DNA of 64,000 nucleotides, from contig NZ_MOBJ01000006.1 of NCBI RefSeq assembly GCF_003732225.1, positions 248,001 to 312,000 of the forward strand, read 5' to 3'. A program made the translations under genes and the position numbers. The notes below the pieces were generated by a model that had not been told where the DNA came from, searched no databases, and saw nothing but the letters and a program-made list of their open reading frames with translations. This DNA comes from Pseudomonas brassicacearum (GTDB lineage: Bacteria; Pseudomonadota; Gammaproteobacteria; Pseudomonadales; Pseudomonadaceae). Shown one piece after another: positions 55,793 through 64,000 of this stretch (the stretch's first letter is position 1; every line of letters starts with the position of its first letter).

Positions 55793-56123
55793 CTCGCCCA
55801 AAGACGCCGGGCTTGGTGACCGGTCGGCCAGTGGACTTTGATGGTCAGGATATTCCTGAAGGTCTATTTCGAAATAAGAAACAACCTGGCTATACCTGTC
55901 ATTCAAGACCTCTAAACCCGACCGTCCCGTCTGGCTCATCGGGGCGGGGCGGCTGTTCACCCTTGAAGACAGGGCACCGAACATCGACCGGGTCCGCACA
56001 CGGTTGTGGAACAAGATTCGGACGGGGGCGTTGAGGGGTTACATCTGGTTGAGCATTGCGCCAGCCTGAATGTCGTTAACGTTGTAAGTTCTGCGCCTCC
56101 TTTGAATGGATGAGGGGCAAGGA
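55793..56123. other. Intergenic stretch before RAYT
   Basis: I see no supported gene. It includes the short palindrome TATTTCGAAATA at 55865-55876 of unknown meaning. Confidence 0.4.
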
Positions 56124-56582
56124 ATGCCTGTTTCAACGAATGCTGGACGATTGCGTAAGGGACGGGTGTCGGAGGCTGGGCGGATTTACTTGCTGACTGC
56201 GGTCGTCCATCAGCGCCAGCCGGTTTTTGCGAATTGGCGTCTGGGGCGGTTGGTAGTGGAGCAGCTTAGGCTCGTTCAGGAGGATGACTGGGCAGACTTC
56301 TTGACCTGGGTCGTGATGCCAGATCATTTTCATTGCTTGCTTGAACTGCGAGAAAAGACGTTGGCGCGAGTGATGTGTCGTATCAAGTCACGCAGTAGCC
56401 TGGCGGTGAATCAGGCGTTAGGGCGTAAAGGACGTTTGTGGCAGAAGGGGTATCACGATCGAGCTGTTCGTAAGGACGAGGACGTGCAAACCCTTGCGCG
56501 ATACGTTATTCAAAACCCGATTCGTGCCGGGTTGGTTGAACGGGTTCATGATTATCCGTTATGGGACGCGTGCTGGTTCTGA
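56124..56582 (+). CDS. REP-associated tyrosine transposase (RAYT)
   Basis: The product has 152 residues, the usual size. The HUH motif is H68-F-H70 in VVMPDHFHCLLEL, and the likely catalytic tyrosine is Y127 in ARYVIQNPIRAGL. These single-copy IS200-like enzymes process and spread REP elements. ATG 56124 has GAGGGG upstream and gives the standard MPVSTNAGRLRKG start; ATG 56106 would add six residues. Two related REP copies follow directly downstream. Confidence 0.92.
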   Translation: MPVSTNAGRLRKGRVSEAGRIYLLTAVVHQRQPVFANWRLGRLVVEQLRLVQEDDWADFLTWVVMPDHFHCLLELREKTLARVMCRIKSRSSLAVNQALGRKGRLWQKGYHDRAVRKDEDVQTLARYVIQNPIRAGLVERVHDYPLWDACWF

Positions 56583-56595
56583 TACCGAGGCGCCC

Positions 56596-56870
56596 GGTTT
56601 TACGACTGCTGTGCAGCCGGACGTCGCCTTCGACAACTGCTACGGGGGTTGTGTGCGCCGTGGTTTTTGTTGCGCCGTGGCTTTTGTAGCAGCTGGCGCA
56701 GCCTGCGTTCGAGTGCGGAGCGCTCGTAAATGCTGATGGCTTGGTGAATCTGACACACCGCAGGGTCTGGTTTTACGACTGCTGCGCAGCCGGACGTCGC
56801 CTTCGGCAACTGCTACGGGAGTTGTGTGCGCCGTGGGTTTTGTAGCAGCTGGCGTTGTTGGCGGGTGAGA
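56596..56870. repeat. REP cluster with two ~75-bp direct copies next to RAYT
   Basis: GGTTTTACGACTGCTGTGCA at 56596 and a near-identical copy at 56769 each continue through GCCGGACGTCGCCTTCG and GTTGTGTGCGCCGTGG, and each is followed by TTTTGTAGCAGCTGGCG in reverse sense. These are probably the REP family mobilised by the adjacent RAYT. Confidence 0.8.
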
Positions 56871-57260
56871 ATATGCGAAGCGACGACGGTCGTCAGATTA
56901 GTGCACTTGACCCCGAATATTTATTGCGCGCTTTGGGGACTACAACTGGATGGCGCAAAGCCAGTAATACTGCGACGTAGTAATCAAATACAACTGTACT
57001 GTTATTTAATATTTAAATAGAGCATTGTCCGACAATCCTGTCTGGAGATTGAACTACAAAGATTATTTCGACTCGCCGGTCATTGTTTTCGGGAGTTTTG
57101 TGGAATAGTTCAATTTGACGTCAAAAAAGTAGTGGACGTTTGATTTCAAATTGTGTCAGTTTTCTTTCGCCTTCATTGGGCGAGTGATAGGACGATCTCG
57201 CCAGAGATTGTCGCTGTCTGACAAAAAAACTGTTCCATTGCTAAACAAGGAAGTGTGTTT
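56871..57260. other. aprA promoter region
   Basis: There is no gene. It is AT-rich with long leader sequence; the palindrome TTGACGTCAA lies near 57114-57123. Quorum or Gac/Rsm control sites cannot be assigned by eye. AAGGAAG precedes the aprA start. Confidence 0.45.
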
Positions 57261-58688
57261 ATGTCGAAAGTAAAAGTGAAAGCTATTGAAACGGCCGACG
57301 CAGCACCAAGTTCTGCGTGGTCACAAATCGATAGTTTCAGCCATCAGTATGACCGTGGCGGCAATCTTACGGTCAATGGCAAACCCTCCTACTCGGTAGA
57401 TCAAGCCGCGACTCAACTGCTGCGTGATGGTGCCTCCTGGCATGATCTCAACGGCAGCGGCAAGATCGAACTCACCTACACGTTTCTGACCGCCCCGACG
57501 TCGAACTTCAGCGGCCTGGGTGTCACCGGCTTTAGCCAGTTCAGCTCCTTGCAGAAGGCTCAGGCCGGGCTCGCCATGCAATCCTGGGCGGACGTGGCCA
57601 ATGTCACCTTCACTGAAGCAGCCAAGGGCGGTGACGGTCACATGACCTTTGGCAACTACAGTGGCGGCCAGGAAGGTGCAGCAGCATTCGCCTTCCTGCC
57701 GGGTACCGAACCCGGCTATGACGGCCAATCGTGGTACCTGACCGGCAGTGGCTACAACGTCAACAAGACCCCGGGCGTGAACAACTACGGTCGTCAGACC
57801 CTGACTCACGAAATCGGGCACACCCTAGGTCTGTCTCACCCTGGCGACTACAACGCCGGCGAAGGCAACCCGACCTACAACGACGCGTCCTATGGCCAGG
57901 ACACTCGTGGCTACAGCCTCATGAGTTACTGGAGTGAAAGCAACACCAACCAGAACTTCAGCAAGGGCGGTGTGGAGGCTTATTCGTCCGGTCCGTTGAT
58001 GGACGATATTGCTGCGGTGCAAAAGCTCTATGGCGCCAACATGAGCACCCGTACCGGTGACACCACGTACGGCTTCAACTCCAACGCCGGTCGCGATTTC
58101 TACAGCGCGACCTCGTCGTCGGACAAAGTCGTGTTCTCGGTGTGGGACGCGGGCGGCAAGGACACCCTGGACTTCTCCGGTTTCACCCAAAACCAGAAGA
58201 TCAACCTCAATGAGGCCTCGTTCTCCGATGTTGGTGGCATGGTAGGCAACGTTTCCATTGCCAAGGGTGTGACCATCGAGAACGCCATCGGCGGTTCGGG
58301 CAACGACTTGCTGATCGGTAACAGCGTGGCCAACGAGCTCAAGGGCGGTGCCGGCAACGACATCCTCTACGGTGCGGGTGGCGCGGACAAACTCTGGGGT
58401 GGCAGCGGTTCCGACACCTTCGTGTTTGCAGCAAGCTCCGACTCCAAGCCGGGGGCGGTCGATCAGATCATGGATTTCACCAGCGGTCTGGACAAAATCG
58501 ACCTGAGTGCCATTACCAATGGCGCAGGCCTGCACTTCGTGAACTCGTTCACCGGTGCAGCGGGCGACGCGGTATTGAGCTCGATCTCCGGTGGCAGCAG
58601 CCTTGCCATCGACTTCTCCGGGCACGGCGTGGCTGACTTCCTGGTCACCACCGTTGGCCAGGCAGCTACCACGGACATCGTGGCCTGA
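57261..58688 (+). CDS. aprA: Alkaline serralysin-type metalloprotease
   Basis: The product has 475 residues (the aprX/aprA type). The Zn site is H183-E184-x-x-H187-x-x-G-x-x-H193 ([12 protein letters not shown]), and the Met-turn is in YSLMSYW. RTX Ca2+-binding nonapeptides follow ([33 protein letters not shown]), and the C-terminal hydrophobic tail is the type I secretion signal. The N-terminal ~17 residues form the short propeptide; there is no Sec signal. It is exported by AprDEF encoded downstream and blocked in the cell by AprI. It degrades proteins, including milk casein. Confidence 0.95.
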   Translation: MSKVKVKAIETADAAPSSAWSQIDSFSHQYDRGGNLTVNGKPSYSVDQAATQLLRDGASWHDLNGSGKIELTYTFLTAPTSNFSGLGVTGFSQFSSLQKAQAGLAMQSWADVANVTFTEAAKGGDGHMTFGNYSGGQEGAAAFAFLPGTEPGYDGQSWYLTGSGYNVNKTPGVNNYGRQTLTHEIGHTLGLSHPGDYNAGEGNPTYNDASYGQDTRGYSLMSYWSESNTNQNFSKGGVEAYSSGPLMDDIAAVQKLYGANMSTRTGDTTYGFNSNAGRDFYSATSSSDKVVFSVWDAGGKDTLDFSGFTQNQKINLNEASFSDVGGMVGNVSIAKGVTIENAIGGSGNDLLIGNSVANELKGGAGNDILYGAGGADKLWGGSGSDTFVFAASSDSKPGAVDQIMDFTSGLDKIDLSAITNGAGLHFVNSFTGAAGDAVLSSISGGSSLAIDFSGHGVADFLVTTVGQAATTDIVA

Positions 58689-58702
58689 GTCGATGACCAT
58701 GG

Positions 58703-58727
58703 GGGCAGCGCCGATGCGCTGCCCTTT
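58703..58727 (+). terminator. Attenuator-like hairpin after aprA
   Basis: GGGCAGCGC and GCGCTGCCC form a 9-bp stem with a 4-nt loop and TTTG following. It may lower expression of the downstream inhibitor and secretion genes relative to aprA. Confidence 0.6.
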
Positions 58728-58791
58728 GTCCTTGCCAGCACCGCTGCGGTAGGCGAGGCTGTACAGGCTACAACCTGGGACGAAACACCTT

Positions 58792-59178
58792 ATGACCCAT
58801 AACGCCTTTACCTACAGGGCAATGGCTTGGCTGATCGCCACGCTGATGATGTTTTCTGGAGATATAGCCATGGCAAGCAGCCTGAGATTAGCGGACCCGT
58901 CAGAACTGGCCGGGGAGTGGCAGGTTTACCTGAAGTCTGCCCCACAGAACATCTGTGCACTGAAACTTGAGCAGAATCAAACATTGGCTGGCGATATTGA
59001 ATGCCTCGCCGGTTGGCTGAGTGAAACACCCATCGGTTGGTTTCCGGAACCTGACGGTATATCACTGACCGGTAAAGAAGGTTCAAGAGTTATTCATCTT
59101 GGCCGACAGCAGGAAGGACGCTACCAAAGTACCAAACACTCTGATCCACAGATTGTTTTGCAACGCGCGCCACACTAA
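58792..59178 (+). CDS. aprI: Alkaline protease inhibitor
   Basis: The product has 128 residues with a Sec signal peptide ending near AMA-SS (about 29). The mature ~100 residues match the Inh family: WQVYLKSAPQNICALKLE and GDIECLAGWL contain the two Cys of the conserved disulfide. Inh proteins insert their N-terminus into the active site of serralysins in the periplasm. It follows aprA by 103 bp. The start is ATG 58792 (MTHNAFTYRAMAW); a later Met is possible. Confidence 0.9.
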   Translation: MTHNAFTYRAMAWLIATLMMFSGDIAMASSLRLADPSELAGEWQVYLKSAPQNICALKLEQNQTLAGDIECLAGWLSETPIGWFPEPDGISLTGKEGSRVIHLGRQQEGRYQSTKHSDPQIVLQRAPH

Positions 59179-59317
59179 AGGGCAGGGCGGTAAGCCGAAT
59201 CTTTTCCCGTCACGGAAATAAGGATTCACCCACAGTTTTCCGCTGGCAGCTAAATAACCTGAACTCTATATCGTCATGACATAGGGTTCGTTCGCCTGCC
59301 AGTTGCATTATTAAAAG

Positions 59318-59345
59318 TAACCCCCGCCAGCGTGGGGGCAGTTTA
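59318..59345 (+). terminator. Weak hairpin between aprI and aprD
   Basis: CCCCC and GGGGG arms (59321-59325 and 59334-59338) with an 8-nt loop precede CAGTTTATT. It may be a partial terminator. Confidence 0.35.
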
Positions 59346-59394
59346 TTGGAACCGTGTCGAACTACCGCGCGGGCTATCAGCTCAGGGAAGATCA

Positions 59395-61185
59395 ATGAGA
59401 ATGGCGAAGACCACTCCCACTGCACCGCTATTGAAGGCGCTGGGCGACTATAAAAGTATTCTGATCAGCGTTGGTTGTTTCACCGCACTGATTAACGTAC
59501 TGATGTTAGTGCCGTCGATTTACATGCTCCAGGTCTATGACCGGGTACTGTCGTCGCAGAATGAAACCACTCTGGCCATGCTGTCGTTGATGGTGGTGGG
59601 CTTTTTTGTGTTTATCGGTTTGCTGGAAACCGTGCGCAGCTTCATCGTGATTCGTATCGGCAGCCAACTGGAGCGACGTTTCAATCTGCGGGTCTATCAG
59701 GCCGCGTTCGAGCGCAACCTGTTCAAGGGCGAGGGCAACGCCGGCCAGTCGTTGGGCGACCTGACCCACATTCGCCAATTCGTCACGGGACCTGCGTTGT
59801 TCGCGTTCTTCGATGCACCGTGGTTTCCGGTCTACCTGTTCGTGATCTATCTGTTCAACGTCTGGCTTGGGGTGTTCGCTACCGTCGGCGCAATGTTGTT
59901 GATCGGTTTGGCGTTTCTCAATGAGGCGATGACCAAAAAGCCTTTGGGTGAAGCTGGCGGTTACTCGCAACGGTCCACGCAACTGGCCACCAGTCACCTG
60001 CACAATGCCGAGACCATCCAGGCGATGGGCATGCTCGGGGCGCTGCGCAAGCGCTGGTTTCAGGTGCATTCGCGCTTTCTGGGCTTGCAGAATCAGGCCA
60101 GCGATACCGGCGCGGTCATCAGTTCCCTGAGTAAAACCCTGCGTCTATGCCTGCAATCGTTGGTGCTGGGGCTCGGTGCACTGTTGGTGATCAAGGGCGA
60201 GATGACCGCCGGGATGATGATCGCCGGCTCGATCCTGATGGGACGGGTGCTGAGCCCGATCGATCAGTTGATTGCCGTCTGGAAGCAATGGAGCGGGGCG
60301 AAGCTGGCGTATCGGCGCCTGGATGCCTTGCTGCAGGAATTCCCGCCGAGCGACGGCGCCATGGAGTTGCCCGCGCCCAAGGGCCAGGTAACCTTCGAGC
60401 AGGTCAGCGCCGGCCCGCCGGGGCAACGCACGGCGACCTTGCACATGGTCAACTTCAACCTCGGGGCCGGCGAAGTGCTGGGCGTGCTCGGTGCGTCCGG
60501 CTCCGGTAAATCGACTCTGGCGCGAGTGCTGGTAGGTGTCTGGCCGACCCTGGCCGGCACTGTGCGGCTGGACGGTGCGGACATCCATCGCTGGAACCGC
60601 GACGACCTTGGCCCCTACATCGGCTATCTGCCACAGGACATCGAACTGTTCAGTGGCAGTGTCGCCGAAAACATCGCGCGCTTTCGCGAAGCCGACCCGC
60701 AGAAGGTTGTCGAGGCGGCTCAACAAGCTGGCGTGCACGAGATGATTCTGCGCTTGCCGCAAGGCTACGACACCCTGCTGGGCGAGGATGGCAGCGGTTT
60801 GTCCGGCGGCCAGAAACAGCGCGTGGCCCTGGCCCGAGCACTGTATGGCGGGCCAAGCCTGGTGGTGCTCGATGAACCGAATTCGAACCTCGACACCATT
60901 GGCGAGGCTGCATTGGCCAGTGCGATCGCGCAGATGAAAGCCCAGGGCACCAGCGTGATTCTGGTGACCCACCGCTCTTCGGCACTGGCCCAGGCCGACA
61001 AGTTGCTGGTGCTCAACGAAGGCCGCCTGCAAGCCTTCGGGCCGAGTCAGGAAGTGCTCAAGGCACTCTCTAGCTCACAGCAGTCTGGCGCACAGCAGGA
61101 ACAACCACGGGAGAAACCCGCGTCACCGGCCGGGCTCAGCATGAGCCGCCAGTATCAGGCCCCGACCAAGAGCAGCGGTGTATGA
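59395..61185 (+). CDS. aprD: Type I secretion ABC transporter ATPase/permease
   Basis: The product has 596 residues: an N-terminal six-helix membrane domain without a C39 peptidase domain, then an ATPase domain with Walker A GASGSGKST, signature LSGGQKQRV, Walker B VVLDEPNSNLD and H-loop THR. It recognises the C-terminal signal of AprA and drives export through AprE and AprF. ATG 59395 with AGGGA upstream; MAK at 59401 is an alternative. The next gene overlaps by 4 bp. Confidence 0.93.
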   Translation: MRMAKTTPTAPLLKALGDYKSILISVGCFTALINVLMLVPSIYMLQVYDRVLSSQNETTLAMLSLMVVGFFVFIGLLETVRSFIVIRIGSQLERRFNLRVYQAAFERNLFKGEGNAGQSLGDLTHIRQFVTGPALFAFFDAPWFPVYLFVIYLFNVWLGVFATVGAMLLIGLAFLNEAMTKKPLGEAGGYSQRSTQLATSHLHNAETIQAMGMLGALRKRWFQVHSRFLGLQNQASDTGAVISSLSKTLRLCLQSLVLGLGALLVIKGEMTAGMMIAGSILMGRVLSPIDQLIAVWKQWSGAKLAYRRLDALLQEFPPSDGAMELPAPKGQVTFEQVSAGPPGQRTATLHMVNFNLGAGEVLGVLGASGSGKSTLARVLVGVWPTLAGTVRLDGADIHRWNRDDLGPYIGYLPQDIELFSGSVAENIARFREADPQKVVEAAQQAGVHEMILRLPQGYDTLLGEDGSGLSGGQKQRVALARALYGGPSLVVLDEPNSNLDTIGEAALASAIAQMKAQGTSVILVTHRSSALAQADKLLVLNEGRLQAFGPSQEVLKALSSSQQSGAQQEQPREKPASPAGLSMSRQYQAPTKSSGV

Positions 61186-62516
61186 GCAAGGACAGCGGCA
61201 TGACAATCGAACAAGGTTACGCACCGGAGCGTCCTGAGCGCGACGCCGGTTTTTTTGCCCGCATGGGCTGGACTCTCGCCGTGGTCGGCGCCGGCAGTTT
61301 TTTTCTCTGGGCCAGCCTGGCGCCTCTCGATCAGGGGATTCCGGTGCAGGGCACGGTGGTGGTGTCCGGCAAGCGCAAGGCTGTGCAATCGATGAGTGGC
61401 GGGGTGGTCAGCCGGATTCTGGTACGTGAAGGTGAGGCAGTGAAGCAAGGCCAGCCGCTGTTTCGCCTCGACCAGACTCAGGTCGAAGCCGACGTGCAAT
61501 CCTTGCAAGCCCAGTACCGCATGGCCTGGGCCAGTCTGGCGCGTTGGCAGAGCGAGCGTGACAACCTCAAACAGGTGAATTTTCCGACCGAACTGAGCAA
61601 CGACCCCGACCCGCGTCTGGCGTTGGTCCTCGAAGGCCAGCGGCAACTGTTCAGCAGCCGCCGTGAAGCGTTTGATCGCGAACAGGCCGGGCTGCGCGCC
61701 AACATCGAAGGCGCCACCGCGCAATTGGCCGGGATGCGTCGGGCACGTACCGACCTGACCGCGCAGGCTGAGTCCTTGCGTCAGCAACTGACCAACCTGC
61801 AACCCTTGGCCGACAACGGTTACATCCCGCGCAACCGGTTGATGGATTACCAGCGTCAGCTCTCGCAGGTACAACAGCAGTTGGCGCAGAACACCGGCGA
61901 AAGCGGGCGAGTGGAGCAGGGCATTGTTGAAACGCGCTTGAAGTTGCAACAGCACAGCGAGGAGTACCAGAAAGAGGTACGCAGCCAGTTGGCGGACGCA
62001 CAGCTCAAGAGCCTGACCCTCGAGCAGCAACTGACCTCGGCCGGTTTTAATCTGCAACAAAGTGAAATCGTCGCGCCGGCCGACGGCATTGCAGTCAGCC
62101 TCGGCGTGCACACCGAAGGCGCAGTGATTCGCCCGGGTGAAACCTTGCTGGAGATCGTGCCCCAAGGCACGCACCTTGAGGTTGAAGGTCACCTGCCGGT
62201 GAACCTGATCGACAAGGTCGGCAGCCACTTGCCGGTGGACATCCTGTTCACTGCGTTCAACCAGAGCAAAACCCCTCGGGTACCAGGCGAAGTCAGCCTG
62301 ATTTCAGCCGACCAGATGGTCGACGAGAAAACCGGCGTGCCGTACTACGTGCTGCGCAGCAGCGTCAGCGATGTGGCCATGGAGAAACTCAACGGGCTGG
62401 TGATCAAGCCGGGCATGCCGGCGGAAATGTTCGTACGCACCGGTGAACGCTCACTCCTCAACTATCTGTTCAAACCTCTGCTCGACCGGGCAGGCTCCGC
62501 ATTGACCGAGGAATAA
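61182..62516 (+). CDS. aprE: Type I secretion membrane fusion protein
   Basis: The product has 444 residues with a single N-terminal transmembrane helix (~28-48), a large coiled-coil hairpin (DNLKQVNF… to …KSLTLEQQLTSAG) and the barrel-sandwich halves around SGKRKAVQSMSGGVVSRILV and IVAPADGIAVSLGVHTEGAVI. It bridges AprD and AprF across the periplasm. ATGA overlap with aprD; the aprF start follows 2 bp after its stop. Confidence 0.93.
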   Translation: MSKDSGMTIEQGYAPERPERDAGFFARMGWTLAVVGAGSFFLWASLAPLDQGIPVQGTVVVSGKRKAVQSMSGGVVSRILVREGEAVKQGQPLFRLDQTQVEADVQSLQAQYRMAWASLARWQSERDNLKQVNFPTELSNDPDPRLALVLEGQRQLFSSRREAFDREQAGLRANIEGATAQLAGMRRARTDLTAQAESLRQQLTNLQPLADNGYIPRNRLMDYQRQLSQVQQQLAQNTGESGRVEQGIVETRLKLQQHSEEYQKEVRSQLADAQLKSLTLEQQLTSAGFNLQQSEIVAPADGIAVSLGVHTEGAVIRPGETLLEIVPQGTHLEVEGHLPVNLIDKVGSHLPVDILFTAFNQSKTPRVPGEVSLISADQMVDEKTGVPYYVLRSSVSDVAMEKLNGLVIKPGMPAEMFVRTGERSLLNYLFKPLLDRAGSALTEE

Positions 62517-62518
62517 GG

Positions 62519-63883
62519 ATGTTCCGTCGTATGAGCAAGCTTTTCATTCTCGGGACCGCTATAGCATTGCTGGTCTGTACCCACGTTCACGCCATGGGGC
62601 CATTCGAGGTTTACGAACAGGCGCTGCGCAACGATCCGATATTTCTCGGCGCCATCAAGGAACGTGATGCCGGCCTTGAAAACCGCACGATCGGTCGCGC
62701 CGGCCTGCTGCCAAAACTGTCGTACAACTACAACAAGGGCCGCAACAACTCCAAGGCCACATCCCTGGACGAGCGCCGCCGCAACCAGACCGAAAACCGT
62801 AACTACGACAGCTACGGCTCGACCTTCACCCTGCAACAACCGTTGTTCGACTACGAGGCCTACGCGGCGTATCGCAAGGGCGTGGCGCAATCGCTGTTCG
62901 CCGATGAAAACTTTCGCGGCAAGAGCCAGGAACTGCTGGTGCGGGTGCTGACCTATTACACCCAGGCGCTGTTTGCCCAGGATCAGATCGACATCGCGCA
63001 AGCGAAGAAAAAAGCCTTCGAAGAACAGTTCCGGCAGAACGAGCAGATGTTCCGCCAGGGCGAGGGCACCCGCACCGATATTCTCGAAGCGGAATCGCGT
63101 TACGAACTGGCCACTGCCGAAGAGATTGAGGCTCGTGATGAGCAAGACGCTTCCTTGCGTGAGCTGGGGGCGCTGATCGGCACGCGGGATATTGATATCA
63201 AAGACCTCGAGCCTTTGGGCGAGTCCTTTGAGTCGTTCACCCTGCAACCGGCCAATTTCGACACCTGGCATGAGCTCGCACTGAGCAACAACCCGAACCT
63301 GGCTTCCCAGCGTCAGGCGGTTGAAGTGGCGCGGTTCGAAGTGGAGCGCAATCGCGCCGGGCACTTGCCCAGGGTCAACGCCTACGCGACAGCGCGCAAG
63401 AACGAGTCGGAAAGCGGCAACACCTACAACCAGCGTTACGACACCAACACCATCGGTATCGAGGTCACCATACCGCTGTATGCCGGTGGCGGGGTGTCGG
63501 CATCGACTCGTCAGGCCAGTCGTTCGATGGAGCAGGCCGAATACGATCTGGACTCGAAAACCCGCGAAACCCTGATCGAACTGCGTCGCCAGTTCAGTGC
63601 CTGCCTGTCGGGTGTCAGCAAGCTGCGCGCCTATCAAAAGGCCCTGACGTCGGCCGAAGCGCTGGTGGTCTCGACCAAGCAAAGCATCCTCGGCGGCGAG
63701 CGGGTCAACCTCGATGCACTGAATGCCGAACAGCAGCTCTACACCACGCGCCGTGACCTGGCCCAGGCCCGTTATGACTATTTGATGGCGTGGACCAAGT
63801 TGCATTACTACGCCGGCAACCTGCGTGAAGAGGACCTGGCCAAGGTCGATGAAGCCTTCGGCCCGCGCAAGACCACCCGATAA
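62519..63883 (+). CDS. aprF: Type I secretion outer-membrane channel (TolC family)
   Basis: The product has 454 residues: a signal peptide to about HA (residues ~24), then two OEP repeats with the strand/coiled-coil pattern of TolC (GPFEVYEQALRNDPIF; TLQQPLFDYEAYAAYRKG). It is dedicated to AprA export. The start follows aprE by 2 bp; Met 5 could also serve. A short CCCCC/GGGGG hairpin follows at 63901-63918, before the next gene. Confidence 0.93.
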   Translation: MFRRMSKLFILGTAIALLVCTHVHAMGPFEVYEQALRNDPIFLGAIKERDAGLENRTIGRAGLLPKLSYNYNKGRNNSKATSLDERRRNQTENRNYDSYGSTFTLQQPLFDYEAYAAYRKGVAQSLFADENFRGKSQELLVRVLTYYTQALFAQDQIDIAQAKKKAFEEQFRQNEQMFRQGEGTRTDILEAESRYELATAEEIEARDEQDASLRELGALIGTRDIDIKDLEPLGESFESFTLQPANFDTWHELALSNNPNLASQRQAVEVARFEVERNRAGHLPRVNAYATARKNESESGNTYNQRYDTNTIGIEVTIPLYAGGGVSASTRQASRSMEQAEYDLDSKTRETLIELRRQFSACLSGVSKLRAYQKALTSAEALVVSTKQSILGGERVNLDALNAEQQLYTTRRDLAQARYDYLMAWTKLHYYAGNLREEDLAKVDEAFGPRKTTR

Positions 63884-63943
63884 GCACCTCACTGCTGCAC
63901 TCCCCCCGGATGGGGGACTACAAGTCTAATAAGGCGAGATGTC

Positions 63944-64000
63944 ATGAACACGGATGTACGTCGTTATAGCTCCCAGCCGATCACCAGCGGCTCATTATTG
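63944..64000 (+). CDS. Start of an unidentified gene, 3' partial
   Basis: ATG 63944 has AAGGCGAG a few bases upstream and opens MNTDVRRYSSQPITSGSLL up to the window edge. In related strains, this operon continues with prtA, prtB and lipA. The 19 residues visible do not allow a call. Confidence 0.5.
   Translation, partial: MNTDVRRYSSQPITSGSLL

Noticed and set aside
55813..56034. 73-codon frame between katG and RAYT
   Set aside because: Low-complexity composition and no start signal.
56596..56870. CRISPR-like array beside the RAYT
   Set aside because: Only two long imperfect copies with palindromic content and no regular spacers or cas genes; these are REP elements.
62462..63892. 476-codon frame antisense to aprF
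   Set aside because: Shadow frame over a well-supported gene; composition is low in Lys and irregular.

Overview
The window looks like a chromosomal segment of a fluorescent Pseudomonas, most likely of the P. fluorescens group. Three things support this: high-GC codon use throughout, REP elements of the kind typical of these bacteria together with a RAYT transposase, and two loci known from this group, the pseudomonine siderophore cluster and the alkaline protease (aprA-inh-aprDEF) operon.

Region 1 (1-5.95 kb) is a tight plus-strand operon: a Cys-rich protein with a degenerate GGDEF domain (5' end outside the window), a processive family 2 glycosyltransferase, an outer-membrane efflux protein fused to an extra C-terminal domain, and an HlyD-type adaptor. 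It reads as an export system for an exopolysaccharide of unknown structure. It ends in the first 14 codons of a sugar-nucleotide epimerase that is cut off inside its Rossmann motif, so the operon was broken at the border of the siderophore cluster.

Region 2 (6.0-29.6 kb) is a full pseudomonine-type siderophore island. pmsC, pmsE, pmsA and pmsB run leftward and make salicylate, salicyl-AMP/ArCP and histamine. pmsD (Cy-Cy-A) and pmsF (N-hydroxylase) run rightward; pmsG (half C - PCP - C) converges on pmsF. An orphan FecI-type sigma factor, two half-size ABC exporters, a FecCD permease pair, its ATPase, a periplasmic lipoprotein and a TonB receptor follow. Fur-like boxes lie at the divergent promoters.

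Region 3 (29.6-43.9 kb) is mixed accessory DNA: an HxlR regulator facing an Old Yellow Enzyme homologue, a broken desaturase-like gene, a lower-GC OpuC-type quaternary-amine ABC transporter followed by a flavin monooxygenase and half a PhnD-like protein, a LysR regulator facing an alcohol dehydrogenase/quinone reductase, and an unrecognised 493-residue protein paired with a MocR-type regulator.

Region 4 (44-55.7 kb) is mainly housekeeping: pgm, a pirin, a UvrD-like helicase, a DUF1652 protein, an AraC regulator with an NTF2-like sensor domain, an FAD amine oxidase, a lone M41-type peptidase and katG. Region 5 (56-64 kb) holds a RAYT transposase with REP copies and then the secreted metalloprotease aprA, its inhibitor, and its type I secretion system aprDEF, with the start of one more gene at the right edge. 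I saw no tRNA, rRNA, CRISPR array, prophage or intact insertion sequence.
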